Shown one piece after another: positions 40,389 through 51,102 of a stretch of 64,000 bases of DNA. The stretch's first letter is position 1; the number at the start of each line of letters is the position of its first letter. The notes beneath the pieces were generated by a model. That model made no database searches. It had not been told where the DNA came from and was given only the letters and a program-made list of their open reading frames with translations. Origin of the DNA: Papiliotrema nemorosa (Eukaryota > Basidiomycota > Tremellomycetes > Tremellales > Rhynchogastremaceae); assembly GCA_032158125.1 (NCBI GenBank), contig JASKOT010000002.1, positions 868,001 through 932,000 of the forward strand. The letters are read 5' to 3'. The position numbers and the translations under genes are program-made.

Positions 40389-41481
40389 CCTCACTCTAAC
40401 CGGCAACACAGCCGGTGACCCCGAACCAGTCAGAGTCGAGGTCAAGATCCCCTCGTGTTGTCTGGTGACGATGCATAGAGACAAACACGAGGTCTAGGCA
40501 CCTCCTTTCCTGGCACAGAGCATAAAGTGGGCGAAGTTCCGTACTGATGCGACGGAGAATAACTCACCTCGAGGCGCTTTCTGTACCACACAGGTGATTC
40601 CCCCGCTAGATATATCGTTGTTCGCCGATACTGATGAGTGTTGTAGATCGATTGAGGCTGAGGATGCGGGAATGATCGGCGAGATTGTCGATCAATTGGG
40701 GTCGGACGCGTCGACTTGATGAGTTGATCTCCCTTTTAAAGATGATAGTACAACGTGAAGAGATTAGAGAGCTGAAGACAAATGTGAGAAAGAGGATGTA
40801 AGCCATAAGAAAGGTGACAGTCAATACCTAGGCACACACGAGCGTACGACGGAACATGTTGTGTGAACAATTCAAAGTCATCCTACACCCTGTGCTGTCG
40901 TTGAGCAACGGACTAGATCGGAATCGGGGACTCGCAAGCGGCGTAGACCCGAGCGTCGAGTCGGGACCTTTGATGGGTTGAGTTGAGGGATGATCCCTTG
41001 GTTGATCATCAGACCTCTGTGGACTGCCCCGTTTCAAAGGTGCCCTCTCCTTGTTCCTACGTCTGCCTATACATGAACCTGCGCAGTCCGTCTTCTTCCG
41101 GCCGAATAATCTGTTCGAATGTCAGAAAGACTAGAGAGAGCATACACATCCCCCCTCTCTCTGGTACAAGGAGAGTGAACAGCTCCCGACGTTGAGTCGA
41201 GTCGGGACTTTCAGGTCGAGGGGTTTCACCGTGGGGTTACGTAATTGCACGTTTTGCATTGTGACGGCGTCGACGGCGATCTCCGTCTAGGTTCAGGATG
41301 TTGCTCTGCATCGACTTCTGCTCTTCTGTGCGAGTCACTCACCTTACTCATTATCAGCATCAAGATCGTCCAAGGCGAGTGCTACTGTCACACAACGGGA
41401 CTGGTTTTCTCGAAGAATATAGACATCGCTCCCATCACTCATCACCCGCTCCGAAGCACACCACACCATCTTCAACTCAAC
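40389..41481. other. Intergenic, no further gene seen
   Basis: This is the upstream region shared by the candidate cysteine-rich gene (-) and the GST-like gene (+). Short frames only. A possible splice donor (CTCGAG-gtgagt, minus strand, near 40570) hints at an upstream noncoding exon of the minus-strand gene. Confidence 0.35.
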
Positions 41482-42159
41482 ATGTCCAAGCCAAACTACC
41501 TACTCCACTATATGCCCACGACGGCCTCACTCTCCGTTCACTGGGTGTTGACTTTTCTCGCCCAAAGCACATCCATTGGATTCGATACCAACGTGATTTC
41601 TTTCCCTGCCAAAGACCAAAAATCCCCTTCATACCTCAACATAAACCCCAAAGGTCGAGTACCTACTTTGATCCTCGACCCATCCTCCGATTCACCTATC
41701 GTCCTCACTGAATCCACGGCTATATTGCTCTACCTCGCGGATGCGCATCCTACAGCCCACCTTGCCCCTTCCCCTAGCGACACGAGGAGACGGGTGAAAT
41801 ACCTCGAGACGATGGTATTTATCGCTAATACCCTTTTACCCTGTCTCCGGGATTTCATTTACGCAGAGAGAGACGGAACACCTGAACTTGCACAAGGGGT
41901 CAAGGCGCTAGCTACGACTCGACGACATCAAGCTTGGGATTTGTTGGATAAACAGTTGGAAGGGAAGATGTACCTCGTGGAAGGGGATCACCCTACCGTC
42001 GCGGATTTCCTGTTGGTCAGTTTGACAGGATGGATGGGGTGGTTGAACGATGAAGCTTGCGAGAGGGCGAACCTGAAGAAATTGGCGGAGAGGATGAAGG
42101 AAAGGGACGATTGGCAAAAAGTCAGGGCAAAGGAAGAACAAGTCGAGGCCAAGTTGTGA
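41482..42159 (+). CDS. Glutathione S-transferase-like protein
   Basis: A single exon, 225 residues, close to the usual GST length. The N-terminal thioredoxin-like fold shows LLHYMPTTASLSVHWVL, NPKGRVPTLILD with the cis-Pro of the glutathione site, and LTESTAILLYLADAHP, where Glu-Ser binds the gamma-glutamyl group. The C-terminal helical domain has the conserved N-capping segment HPTVADFLLVSLTGWMGWL. Such enzymes conjugate or reduce with glutathione; the substrate cannot be told. The subclass looks like the fungal GTT/URE2-like group. I chose the ATG at 41482 because it opens the thioredoxin fold directly and sits in a CAACATG context. The frame is open further upstream, but that part has no family resemblance. 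Confidence 0.85.
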   Translation: MSKPNYLLHYMPTTASLSVHWVLTFLAQSTSIGFDTNVISFPAKDQKSPSYLNINPKGRVPTLILDPSSDSPIVLTESTAILLYLADAHPTAHLAPSPSDTRRRVKYLETMVFIANTLLPCLRDFIYAERDGTPELAQGVKALATTRRHQAWDLLDKQLEGKMYLVEGDHPTVADFLLVSLTGWMGWLNDEACERANLKKLAERMKERDDWQKVRAKEEQVEAKL

Positions 42160-42562
42160 GGCTCAAAGCGTGTCAAGGGGTAGATTACAAGACGCATGGG
42201 TTACATCATATGCGTATGATAAAGTATAGTAGATCAAGAAGAAAGACGCAAACTAAGGAAGAGACATGCAATGAAGATGAAATACCAGGATGGCAATGGT
42301 CCCTCCGAATTCCAGACCACGGACACGTGTCGAGGGGGTAAAAACGGTCCCCTCGTTGTATAGATCCAGCGTAGTGGGCTATTGAGTTTATAGAGATTTT
42401 GCAGATGTTTTTGGTAGGTGATTTTCGATAAATCGACAATGTGGCAATGTGACAAGTGTCGATAAAAGTCAAGAAAGGAGCGAAATACAGCGTGACAAAT
42501 ATTACAAGTCGGGGTAAGATGGAAAGCAAGAAAGATGGCGAGGGTATCGAGAGCATGTCTGC
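42160..42562. other. Convergent intergenic, no gene seen
   Basis: There are 403 bases between two stops. The stretch is A/T-richer than its surroundings, fitting overlapping 3' UTRs of the GST-like gene and the ankyrin/CCCH gene. Confidence 0.4.
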
Positions 42563-44937
42563 CTATGCCTCGACACCGATGGCAGTGGACTCGGGAGCAG
42601 CGGGTGTGGCGGCCGAGATGACCTTGGCAAAGCTGATGGGCGCTCGAGGGGCCGCCGAAGCAGCGTGAGAGGGTGTAGGAGCAGGCGAGGGTTTGTGCGA
42701 GATGATGACAACGTCGCTGTCAGATTCGTCCTCCATCGATAGGCTCTGTCCGTTAGCGCATATGATACAACACGTGTAAGAACGCACCTGTTCAGATTTG
42801 ACACTCTGAGCATCAGCAGTGATGTCTACAGCAGACTCTGTCAAGTTGTCTTTGGCTGGAGCAGGTGCCGGGGCTGGAGCAGGGGCAGACAAAACCTGTG
42901 CAGCGGTCTTTCCGTCCCATTTCTCGGTCGTATTCAAAGTGGGGGAGGTGGAGCCGGCCAAGGCGGGGAAATCGTCGGCTCCAGGGACCCTTTGACGGGA
43001 TTGTGCAGCCTGGGATTGCGACTGCGATCGGTTCTCGGCATTTCCATTCGAAGCGGTTCTCTGACCGTTGGGGAAGGGAACTCGTCCGGCTCGTCGAGGG
43101 TGTCCGTTACCGTGGAACGAGACGTTGGAGGGTGCAGGAGAGTGAGACCGCGAGTTGAAACCGTTCACGTGGACTCTTTGGACACCAGGTTGGGAAGCCG
43201 ATCGGACGATTTGCGGCAATGGTGCAGCAGAAGTCGCGTTGAGGTTGGTGGCTGGCTTGGCGGGGACTGATGCTGGCAAAGCGGGCTTCCCACCTTCAAT
43301 CGCCTCGGTCGTAGCTGGCGCGGCCTCCTCGGCAGTTGCAGCGACTTCGCCTTCAGGGATAGCGGGAGGTTGGGTGAATCCATTCTGGTACTGCGGTTGG
43401 CCAGCATAACCGCCTTGTTGACCCCGGAAGCTCGGGTCGAACGGGACGAACCCATTCTGACCATTGCTCACTCTCCCCCGGGATGGCCTCATTGACGGAA
43501 CAGGGGCAATGAGACCTTTGACCACATCGGGGTGTCGGACATCGTTTCCTTGCTCGTCCAGATGGGGGAACTTGCAGTATTCTCCATTTCGACATTTTGC
43601 CTGCACAAAGAAAGCACATGGGGGCGGGTTCCCGTCCTTCCATGAGCCTAGGTTGGTACCACCCGACGATGCGCCATTACGGAATGGTCGGGGTCCGCCA
43701 GAGAATGAAGGTTTCTTGCCTTGGTAGGGTTTACCCGGTACACCGTTCATGTAACCTTGACCGAAGGATTGACGGCGGTTGGCGGGGAATCCATTGGGTG
43801 GGAAAGTCCCGTTGGGAGGAGATTGGGCAAAGAAGACCTCGGCAGGTGGGATGGACGGTAATGATCCGGCCAACATGGATGGGGACATGGGTGAGAGACC
43901 GAACTGGGATGGAGGGGGTGGGGAAGCCAAGTGAGAAGGCGCGTATTGCGGTACGAACACCGGAGCGATGGCTGAAGGAGCGTGAGCAGATGGGATGGGC
44001 GCTGGCGAGGTGGGCGTATCGAGGGTCTGGCTGGCCGAAGTGGGAACCTCAGAGTCACCGGTCGCAGGGAGCTCCTGGCTCTCTTGCGGTGGAAGAGGAC
44101 TGTGTTCCTGAGGCGGAGGAGGGAACGAGTTGAATCCGTTGTTTGGGACAAAGTAGGGTGCGCCAGGTTGGAAGCTCGGTGGGAAAGAACCGTCAAATCC
44201 AGGCATGAAGCCATTTGGCATGGGTCCTCTTTGTTGAGGTGGAGGGTAAAAGGCAGGAGCCGAGGGGTGGAAAAAGACGCAAGATGATCCGTATTTGCAG
44301 TTGGGGAAGTTGCGGCATGGGATTGTTTTGGAGACTTCAGCAGGAGGAAGATTGGAAGGGAGAGACGAGCCATTTGGCGAGCCATCTTTGCGCGGGAAGG
44401 ATTGCATGAAGCGTTCATGTCCCGGTCCACCTGGGTAGAACGCTTGTTGAGGATAAAACTCTTGTCCGCCCATCATGGCGCCGTTGAAGGGAGGTGGGGG
44501 CATACCGTACATGGCTTGAGGACCGTAGAGGAGAGCCAGTATTGTTGGGTCGTTGGTCAGTCCTGGTGGTGGGACAATGGCGCCGGCAGCAAGGAGTTCT
44601 CGAACGACATCGACGTGTCCGCTTCTGATAGCAAGGACGATAGGTGTGCACCCCGTGTTGACGTCTAGCCTGTCAGCAACCACGACAAGTGTTACCGAGC
44701 GGAAACATGCTCACCCAGCGTCTCGAGATTTTCCAATCCTCGACTCAAAACACCTCGAACTTCGTCGACGTTTCCTCCTGCACAAGCTCGGTGCAGGTCA
44801 AGATCCTGCTCTTGTCCTTGCACAGTCCCCTGCTGAGATTCGACCTTCAAGCTTCCTTCATTATGTTCGGCCGAGTGACCGTTCGAGTCAGCTTGGACTG
44901 GCTCGGGTGCAGCAACGGCAACAGCGTCAATGGACAT
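42563..44937 (-). CDS. Ankyrin-repeat and CCCH zinc-finger protein
   Basis: Three exons, about 755 residues. The N-terminus carries about two ankyrin repeats (DLDLHRACAGGNVDEVRGVL; then NTGCTPIVLAIRSGHVDVV and RELLAAGA). Two CCCH-type fingers follow: CRNFPNCKYGSSCVFFH around residue 210 and CAFFVQAKCRNGEYCKFPH around residue 450. Long Pro/Gln/Gly/Asn-rich disordered segments separate them. A basic Ser-rich stretch and an acidic Ser motif (SMEDESDSDVVIISH) lie near the end. CCCH fingers of this type bind RNA; the ankyrin plus CCCH layout is found in fungal and plant mRNA regulators. I cannot name a specific orthologue. The first intron must use the acceptor ending gctag, giving LETL-DVNTGC. 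The last intron (45 nt, at 42742-42786) is stop-free and in frame. Confidence 0.82.
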
Positions 44938-45679
44938 GATGTGCTGAGCGGATTGGGTCGACGAGACAACAACGTCGAAGAGTCGTGAAGCTCTTCGGGT
45001 TGTTCAGTCGTAAATGTCGAAAGAGGGTGAAATGTTCTTGACTTTGGCAACCTACAGACCACGATCGTCGTCGAGAACAAACAGTCGAAAGAGAAGGGGA
45101 GAGAGGAGTGAGATCGATGTAAGACGATCTAGGACGGTGCGTGTATCGACAAGAGTAGGATGAATGCAAGATGAAATCTCGTTCTTTTGGTCGACCCAAA
45201 TGTTTTGACTTTTGCGCGTTCCAGTTGGATTTCTGATTTTTCCGAGTTGCTCCCCTTTTTCGACTTTTTTCGACTTTCAAGCCATGACCAAGCGGAATCA
45301 AATTCTCCCCCCCTTCCCCTCGGCGCATCTTCTCCGTAGCACCTCCCTAGCCTACCCGTCCAGGAACCCATGGGATCTGCTGCATTGGCGTACGTCGTGG
45401 GTTGATGATTCGTATAGTGTCAAGGATTCCGCGCACTGCCGCACCGGAAAGCCTCTCGCCATAGGCGAATACATGTCACGCAATTGCATACTCTGTCATT
45501 CAAAACCTATATACAAATAATCACCTTTCGCTCTTCTTTCTGATTTGTACAACACCATCCTCGTGAAGTGTATCGTTCATTCTTGCCGTCATATGGTATA
45601 CCGTGAATCATGAAGCGTCAACAAGCGTGTTGGAATCGATTCATATATTGCGTCTGACTAGAACAGTCGCGTTCATTCA
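44938..45679. other. Intergenic, no gene seen
   Basis: This is the upstream region of the ankyrin/CCCH gene up to the stop of the next minus-strand gene. The part nearest the ankyrin/CCCH start has the CT-rich (minus strand) character of a leader. No other feature was recognised. Confidence 0.4.
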
Positions 45680-48572
45680 TCATGGTCGATTGAAAAACAA
45701 TCTTTCTCTGTCCCGACCTCGAGTCTGCGCGTACTGAATATCGGCTCCAAAGGACCAGGTGGGACCGACCTGTCGTGCAGCGTGGTATCCAGGAGGCACA
45801 TACGGATCAGAAGACGGTGGACCGGGATGCGCGGGAAAACTCGGCACTGCAGGCATATGCCCCGTGTAACCTGGTGCTTGAATGAATGATGCCCCGAACC
45901 CACAAGTGGGATAAGTCCCATAATTGTACGCTGGTGCCTCGAGAGATCTAAGGAATTGACGATAGTGGTCGGGTGGTAGCGCTCGGGAGCTGTGAGCTGC
46001 ACTCGTTGTGTATCGGTAAGGTCCAGGAATAGCATTGGGATTGACGTTTGGATTGTGAGTCGGGTAGGCAGATTCGAGCCCTAGGATAGATGCTGGTGGA
46101 CCGGGCTGTGCGACGTTCTCGGTAGGGGCAGGCCCTGTGTGATAGTCAGAGTCGGGCACAGTGGTGGAAATATCCGAAACTGTGACGCGAGGAGTCGCCG
46201 ATCGTCGAACCGGGACTGGCATGTCGTCGCTCGACAGAGAAGACACCACGGACGCGCCGGACGAGGTGGCCATGGGAGATTGCTCGCCGAGGCTTGGAAG
46301 AATGGGAGATGCAGCGATCTGTTTGCTACCGGATCGAGGGTCTTCTACTGACAAAACACTGAGAGCTCGCGCTCGAATTGCAACCGAGTTTAGAAGCTCA
46401 CGCGCCGGGCTTGCGCCGGTCGAGATGTCGCCAAAGGGATCCGGTGAGATGGTCGACGCCGACTCGATGTCGTCCTCTACCCCCACTTCGGTATCGCTTG
46501 GGGTGACTGGGTTAATGTGGCTGGTCATCAATCGGGTCGACAACCCCATCACTGGTGAGGTCCGCTTTCGAGCGGAGTCGGATCGGTCTGATTTGCTTCC
46601 TAAGGGGCCTGACACGGTCGTTCGAGTACGAACAGTCCTCCTCTTTTCTCGAGCATCGGGGGTGGATAGGACGACGAAGGGTCTGGAGTCACTGTCGTCA
46701 TCGTTCTCGATCAGATTGACACCGACACTCTCTGCAATGGTATTGAGCATCTCCGCAAACTCATTCAATCGCTCCTCGACGGGTTGAAGAGAAGTCTTGA
46801 CAGCTTCTTCAATCACGGAGGACGTGGTCGAGTTGTCCAAAGAGACTGGTGGGACCTGTAGCGATGTGGTCGGCGAAGACGACGATGCAAAGTTGCCGTC
46901 CAAACGATGCTTGCGAGAGAGGTTCAGGAGGTCGAGACCGAGGTGTGACGCTGGTGATATTTTGTGCGCACGCATGATGGACAGAATCTCGTACGAGGCA
47001 GGGGTGTTGCCTTGTTCAGCTCGAAGTTTGTCGATATAAGTGCCGCTGTCGATCCTGTCGAGGGCGATGGTGGCTGTTGCGGTCATTGGGCCAGGGAGCG
47101 ATTTCGGCGGTCGAACTTGATGATTGGCCAATTCGATGTTGAGGCGTCGTGGTTTATCGTTGTAGGCGTGCTGGTAGAAAGGCAAGATGTTCTACAGCTT
47201 GATCAGCAAACAGACTCTCGCCAATATCTCACAACGGACCTTGATTTGTTCCACGTTTAGGTAAAGGCTTGCTACAGGCCCCTCACTCACTCTGACAAAG
47301 TAGTCTTTCACGTGAATCTTGTGGGTCGTAGCATGGCCTGTCGCCTCCAGGCACGCGTTTAACTCCTCCTCGAATGCTTCTGACGTAGTGAGGGACGAGT
47401 CGAAGCCCACATCAAAGGCATATGGGTAGGTCGAGCTGACTTGGAGGAACCAACCATGGTTGATGTCGATCTGTGCTTTGTCCGAAAAGGTGTGCAGGGA
47501 ATAGACTGTGCCTTCCTTGTCCGGTGCGGGACCGGCCGGGGGCCGTGGCGCCTCTGTTTCCCCTATCGGGGTTGACACTAGAGCTGCCGGATTCTGCTCC
47601 GCCGATCCATAGATATAAGACAGGTATCGAAGTCGGGGTGTAATCAGTGCCTTTTCGTCTTCGTTGAGGTACAATCCGATGTCACATTCTCGAATGACTC
47701 CCGGGTCACCGCCTTTGGTCACCTTTGCCTGTAGACATTAGCAGGAGCATATTGTGGATGCTGAACGGACGGACCACAAGTTCCTCCCAGCTGCTGCACT
47801 CCCCCACACCCTGCGGGCTTTCGAACACAAAACGAGCGTTTTGACACATTTCGACTATTCTTCGTTCGAGTGCCTTGCCGTGTACAGATACAGACCCGGA
47901 GGAAAAGTATTCCTCGAGGTCGAATAGATCCATCTTGTCCGAAAGAGACATCCTTTGTCCCGTTCGATCCATGAATTCGAGCACGGAAGACATCGCTTTG
48001 GCGACTGTGGGGAACCCGTCCTCTGTGGTCATTTGCGCTCGGGAGCCTCGAAAGTGTATTTGGAATCTCCATCCTTTGTCATTGGCCCACATAAAAGGTG
48101 GACAGGATTCCATTTCGTTCTCTAAGAGACGTCCATAGGGCATTCTCCGCTCGTAGTGCGGTGGCGCCCCGTGATTTGGCGCTACTGGATCGTGAAGCGT
48201 GTCGGGCGGAGTACAAATCATGATTGATTTGGGGTACATGATCTTGCCGGCATGCATCTCCAGCTTCCGCTGAGAATGAGTTGAATCCACTTCAAGGTCG
48301 CGTGTCATGTCACTCACAAAGTACCGTTCGAGACGGTCATACCGCCCAGGACACGTACCTCCTCGGACCTGCACCTGCAGATCCCCTTGAAGCCTTTCGA
48401 CGACATCACGCGTCAGAGCGGCTTCCTCGGAGAGAGCTTGGAGGAACGAGCGCATCGTGAGAGGCTTGGGATCGTCTGGAACGTCGGAATGTTTGGTGTA
48501 TTGAAAGTCGCCCAACGCGCAGAGTATCTCGCAGGTAGCCCCGGCGTCCGACTCGCCATCTTCTGACTGCAT
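45680..48572 (-). CDS. Large uncharacterised protein
   Basis: I do not recognise this protein. At least four exons give roughly 900 residues. The N-terminal two thirds is folded-looking and rich in aromatic and charged residues (CEILCALGDFQYTKHSD; LERYFRKLEMHAGKIMYP; WANDKGWRFQIHFRGS; RFVFESPQGVGECSSW; NHGWFLQVSSTYPYAFDVGF). The rest, after LPFYQHAYNDKPRRLN, is Ser/Pro-rich and disordered. The start chosen is the ATG at 48570-48572. The frame remains open to 48773, but that extension looks like leader and may contain an intron (gtcagt near 48622). One intron (48 nt, near 48269-48316) is stop-free and in frame. No signal peptide, membrane helix or metal-binding motif was seen. The folded part has the feel of a conserved fungal-specific domain, but that is only an impression. 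Confidence 0.6.
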
Positions 48573-49055
48573 CCTACAAGTCAATTTGCTTTTGATCGGT
48601 GAGGAAGAAGGTATGACTGACTTGGTAGCTGCAGCTCGGGTACCGGTGGGCGAGAAGAGTCGGGTGAAAGGGAGAAGGAAGAGAGACAAGGAGGGCGTTG
48701 AGTGACCCTCCATTGAGTGTACGGATCGTCCATGTTGCCACCGGGTGGCGTCACCAGGTGATTGCGGGGGCATGCTTATCGCCCCTGATAAGTATCAGCG
48801 CCACCGTCGATATCAGATCCCGCGAGTGACATTCGGCGCAATTGGGTAAAGAATGTATTTCGTTGTATGTAAGTGCTATGAATGGTAGTGGTATTGGTCT
48901 TCCCTGAAAAGAGCCCACTGGGTCTCCGTTAAGTGTAGAAAGAAAAAGAAGTGGTATCCAAAAATCCTTCAGCCATGAATCCGTCGTCATCCTCCAGCGC
49001 CCTCTATACCGCCTGCCCCGCCCACCCAGCCCTTCTGCTCTGTGCGCTTGCCCAT
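48573..49055. other. Intergenic, desaturase 3' side / promoter of the 45.7-48.6 kb gene
   Basis: There are 483 bases between minus-strand genes. The part from 48573 to 48773 is an open frame in phase with the downstream gene and could encode an N-terminal extension. The rest shows nothing. Confidence 0.4.
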
Positions 49056-50609
49056 CTACTTGGACTCGGTCATGTCGATACCAGAGTCGGAGATGTTTCC
49101 GCCCTCTTCGACGGGGACCTTTTGAGCCAGCCCTCGGGCGTTTTTGTAAAAGACGATATCCTGATCGTCCTCAACAAAGAGACAGTCTCGGTAAGATCGG
49201 TAGAAGGATCGCCACATGTTCTCGTTGGAGCAGTGGTAGTGAGGGCCCAAGAACTCCTTCAGAGCCTCTGTGGCCTCCCAAGCGTTGTAGTGAGGGATCT
49301 TGGAGGAGATGTGGTGAGCAACATGAGTCTCGCAGATACCGTGGAGAATCCAAGCACCGATTGGGCCGAGCATGTTTCGGTCAATGGTGGCGAGGGCTCC
49401 TCGGGCAAAAGTCCACTTGTTGGCAGAGTAGTGGGGGAGCAGAGGGTCGGTGTGTTGGAGGTAGGTGATGAAGACCAACCAGTGGTTGACCCAAAGGTAA
49501 GGAAGGAAGTAGATGACCAAGACCTCGGTGATGGATCGCTTGTAGGCCCAGTAGCCGAGAGCAGCGAAGGTGATCCCGACTCCAATGTCGGAAATGATGA
49601 CGTTCCACTTGTCTCGAGCCTTGAAGATGATCGAGGACGGGGAGAAGTGGTTGGTACCAGCCGGGTAGTGAGGTTGTCCTGAGGCGTTAATCATGAGGTA
49701 GAATGGCCAACCGAAGATTTGTCGGATGAACAAGTTGTAGCAAATGGCGATGGGCGAGTCTTCGAGGGCCTCTCGGAGCTCGTTTTGTCGGACCTTGGAG
49801 ACGCTACCGTGAGCCCTTCTCCTCTGGACTATACTCACTTGATACCCAAAAGTTCACCCTCTTCCTTCATTTCCAGACCGAGATCCTTTCGGGTCTTGGG
49901 AACAAACACCTCGTCTCGGGTCAAGTGACCGGTAGCGGCGTGGTGTCGACCGTGGGAGATTCTCCAAGAGTGGTAAGGGACCAAGAGCGCGGAATGGATG
50001 ATCCATCCGGCAGTGTTGTTGATAGCCTTGGAGGAAGAGTAGGATTGGTGACCAGCTTCGTGACTGACATTAGCGCGAGTTGTGAGGGTAACAAGTTGAC
50101 TTGCCCAATGACCCACATACCGGTTCCAGCGAGACCAGTCGCGAGAACGTAGGCAGTGTAGAGGGCGATTCGGGCTGTTTGGAACGCGACCGAAGAGAGG
50201 TTGCTGCCATGTGAGCGGACATCCTTTCAATCGTCTTTTCAACTCACAATCGACCGAGGAACGACTCGATGTGGTAGGCACCGTAGACCAAGGCGGCGAT
50301 AATGGCCGAGTCTTGGATCACGTACAAGGTCGATCTGAGCGCAGATCGGTGGTAGCAGTGTGCCCTGACACGTCAACGACACAGTCTTGAGGTCGAGTCG
50401 CGTCGAATTACTCACGGAATGGCGTCAAGCAACTGCTTGATGGTGAAGTTTGGCACGATGAACCTGTTGGATCAACCACACGTTCTCCACGACCATGGGT
50501 CGCGCTCCACTCACCTCTGTCCTTCGGTAAGTTCTTTTTCTTCCGCTTCTCGAAGAAGTTGGGCTTTTTCAGCCGCACCAGCGGCGGGTCGTTGTCGGAT
50601 AGCAGACAT
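49056..50609 (-). CDS. FAD2: Delta-12 type membrane fatty acid desaturase
   Basis: This enzyme inserts a double bond into membrane-bound oleate to give linoleate, using cytochrome b5 at the ER. All three histidine boxes are present: HEAGHQ, then HGRHHAATGH, and HVAHH near the C-terminus. The start MSAIRQRPAAG at 50609 is followed by hydrophobic segments around DSAIIAALVYGAYHI and the IALYTAYVLATGLAGTGMW helix leading into the first box. The first box is preceded by a GC-AG intron (50064-50104, donor gcaagt) that splits a Gly codon; without it the box is lost. Its third residue is Ala, where most FAD2 proteins have Cys (HECGH). A 35 nt intron (49804-49838) lies between LLGIN and VSKVRQNE. Separating delta-12 from delta-15 activity by eye is not possible, so the symbol reflects the family. 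Confidence 0.9.
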
Positions 50610-51102
50610 TCTACGGAGAGTTTCTAGGTGAATCTACGGGAGGAAGGGGTCGGTTGATGAGTTGAGGGTTTTTTTTTCTTTGGCTCGAGCAAAGGGGTCG
50701 GGAGGAATCCAGCGGGTGCTGGATGAGGGATGAAACTGGATAAGGAAGTTCAGACAATCTATCGGTTGTTTGTTCGATGATCTGGTATGTACAGAAGGGA
50801 GGATCTGATGAGAAGAATCGAGCAGGGGGGAGGTTGAGTGGGAGCAGCAGGAAAGAGAGGAGGGGGGGGGAGGGGGGGTTATCACCTGTGCTCCGATTGG
50901 GGAGGGGGTGTGCGGGATGAGCCGGCGACTGGGCACCCAACTTTTCGTCCTTGGCCCAGATTCACTTCCCTGAGTGGCGAAAATCGGATTTGGGATGGAC
51001 ACTGCGTGGAGCAACGTGCTTTGTGGCACTCTTGCGGTATCCCATTCAGACTGTACATGCAATGCAAGCCGTTGCTATGCGCAAGATGACCCTTCTCTCC
51101 AT
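50610..51102. promoter_or_regulatory. Desaturase promoter region with G-tracts
   Basis: This lies upstream of the desaturase start and ends at the GT90 stop. It holds long G-runs on the plus strand at 50825-50878 (several tracts of 6-9 G). No gene is seen. Confidence 0.45.

Noticed and set aside
45680..48572. Possible mating-type or transcription factor gene
   Set aside because: No homeodomain, HMG box or zinc cluster motif could be read in any exon.
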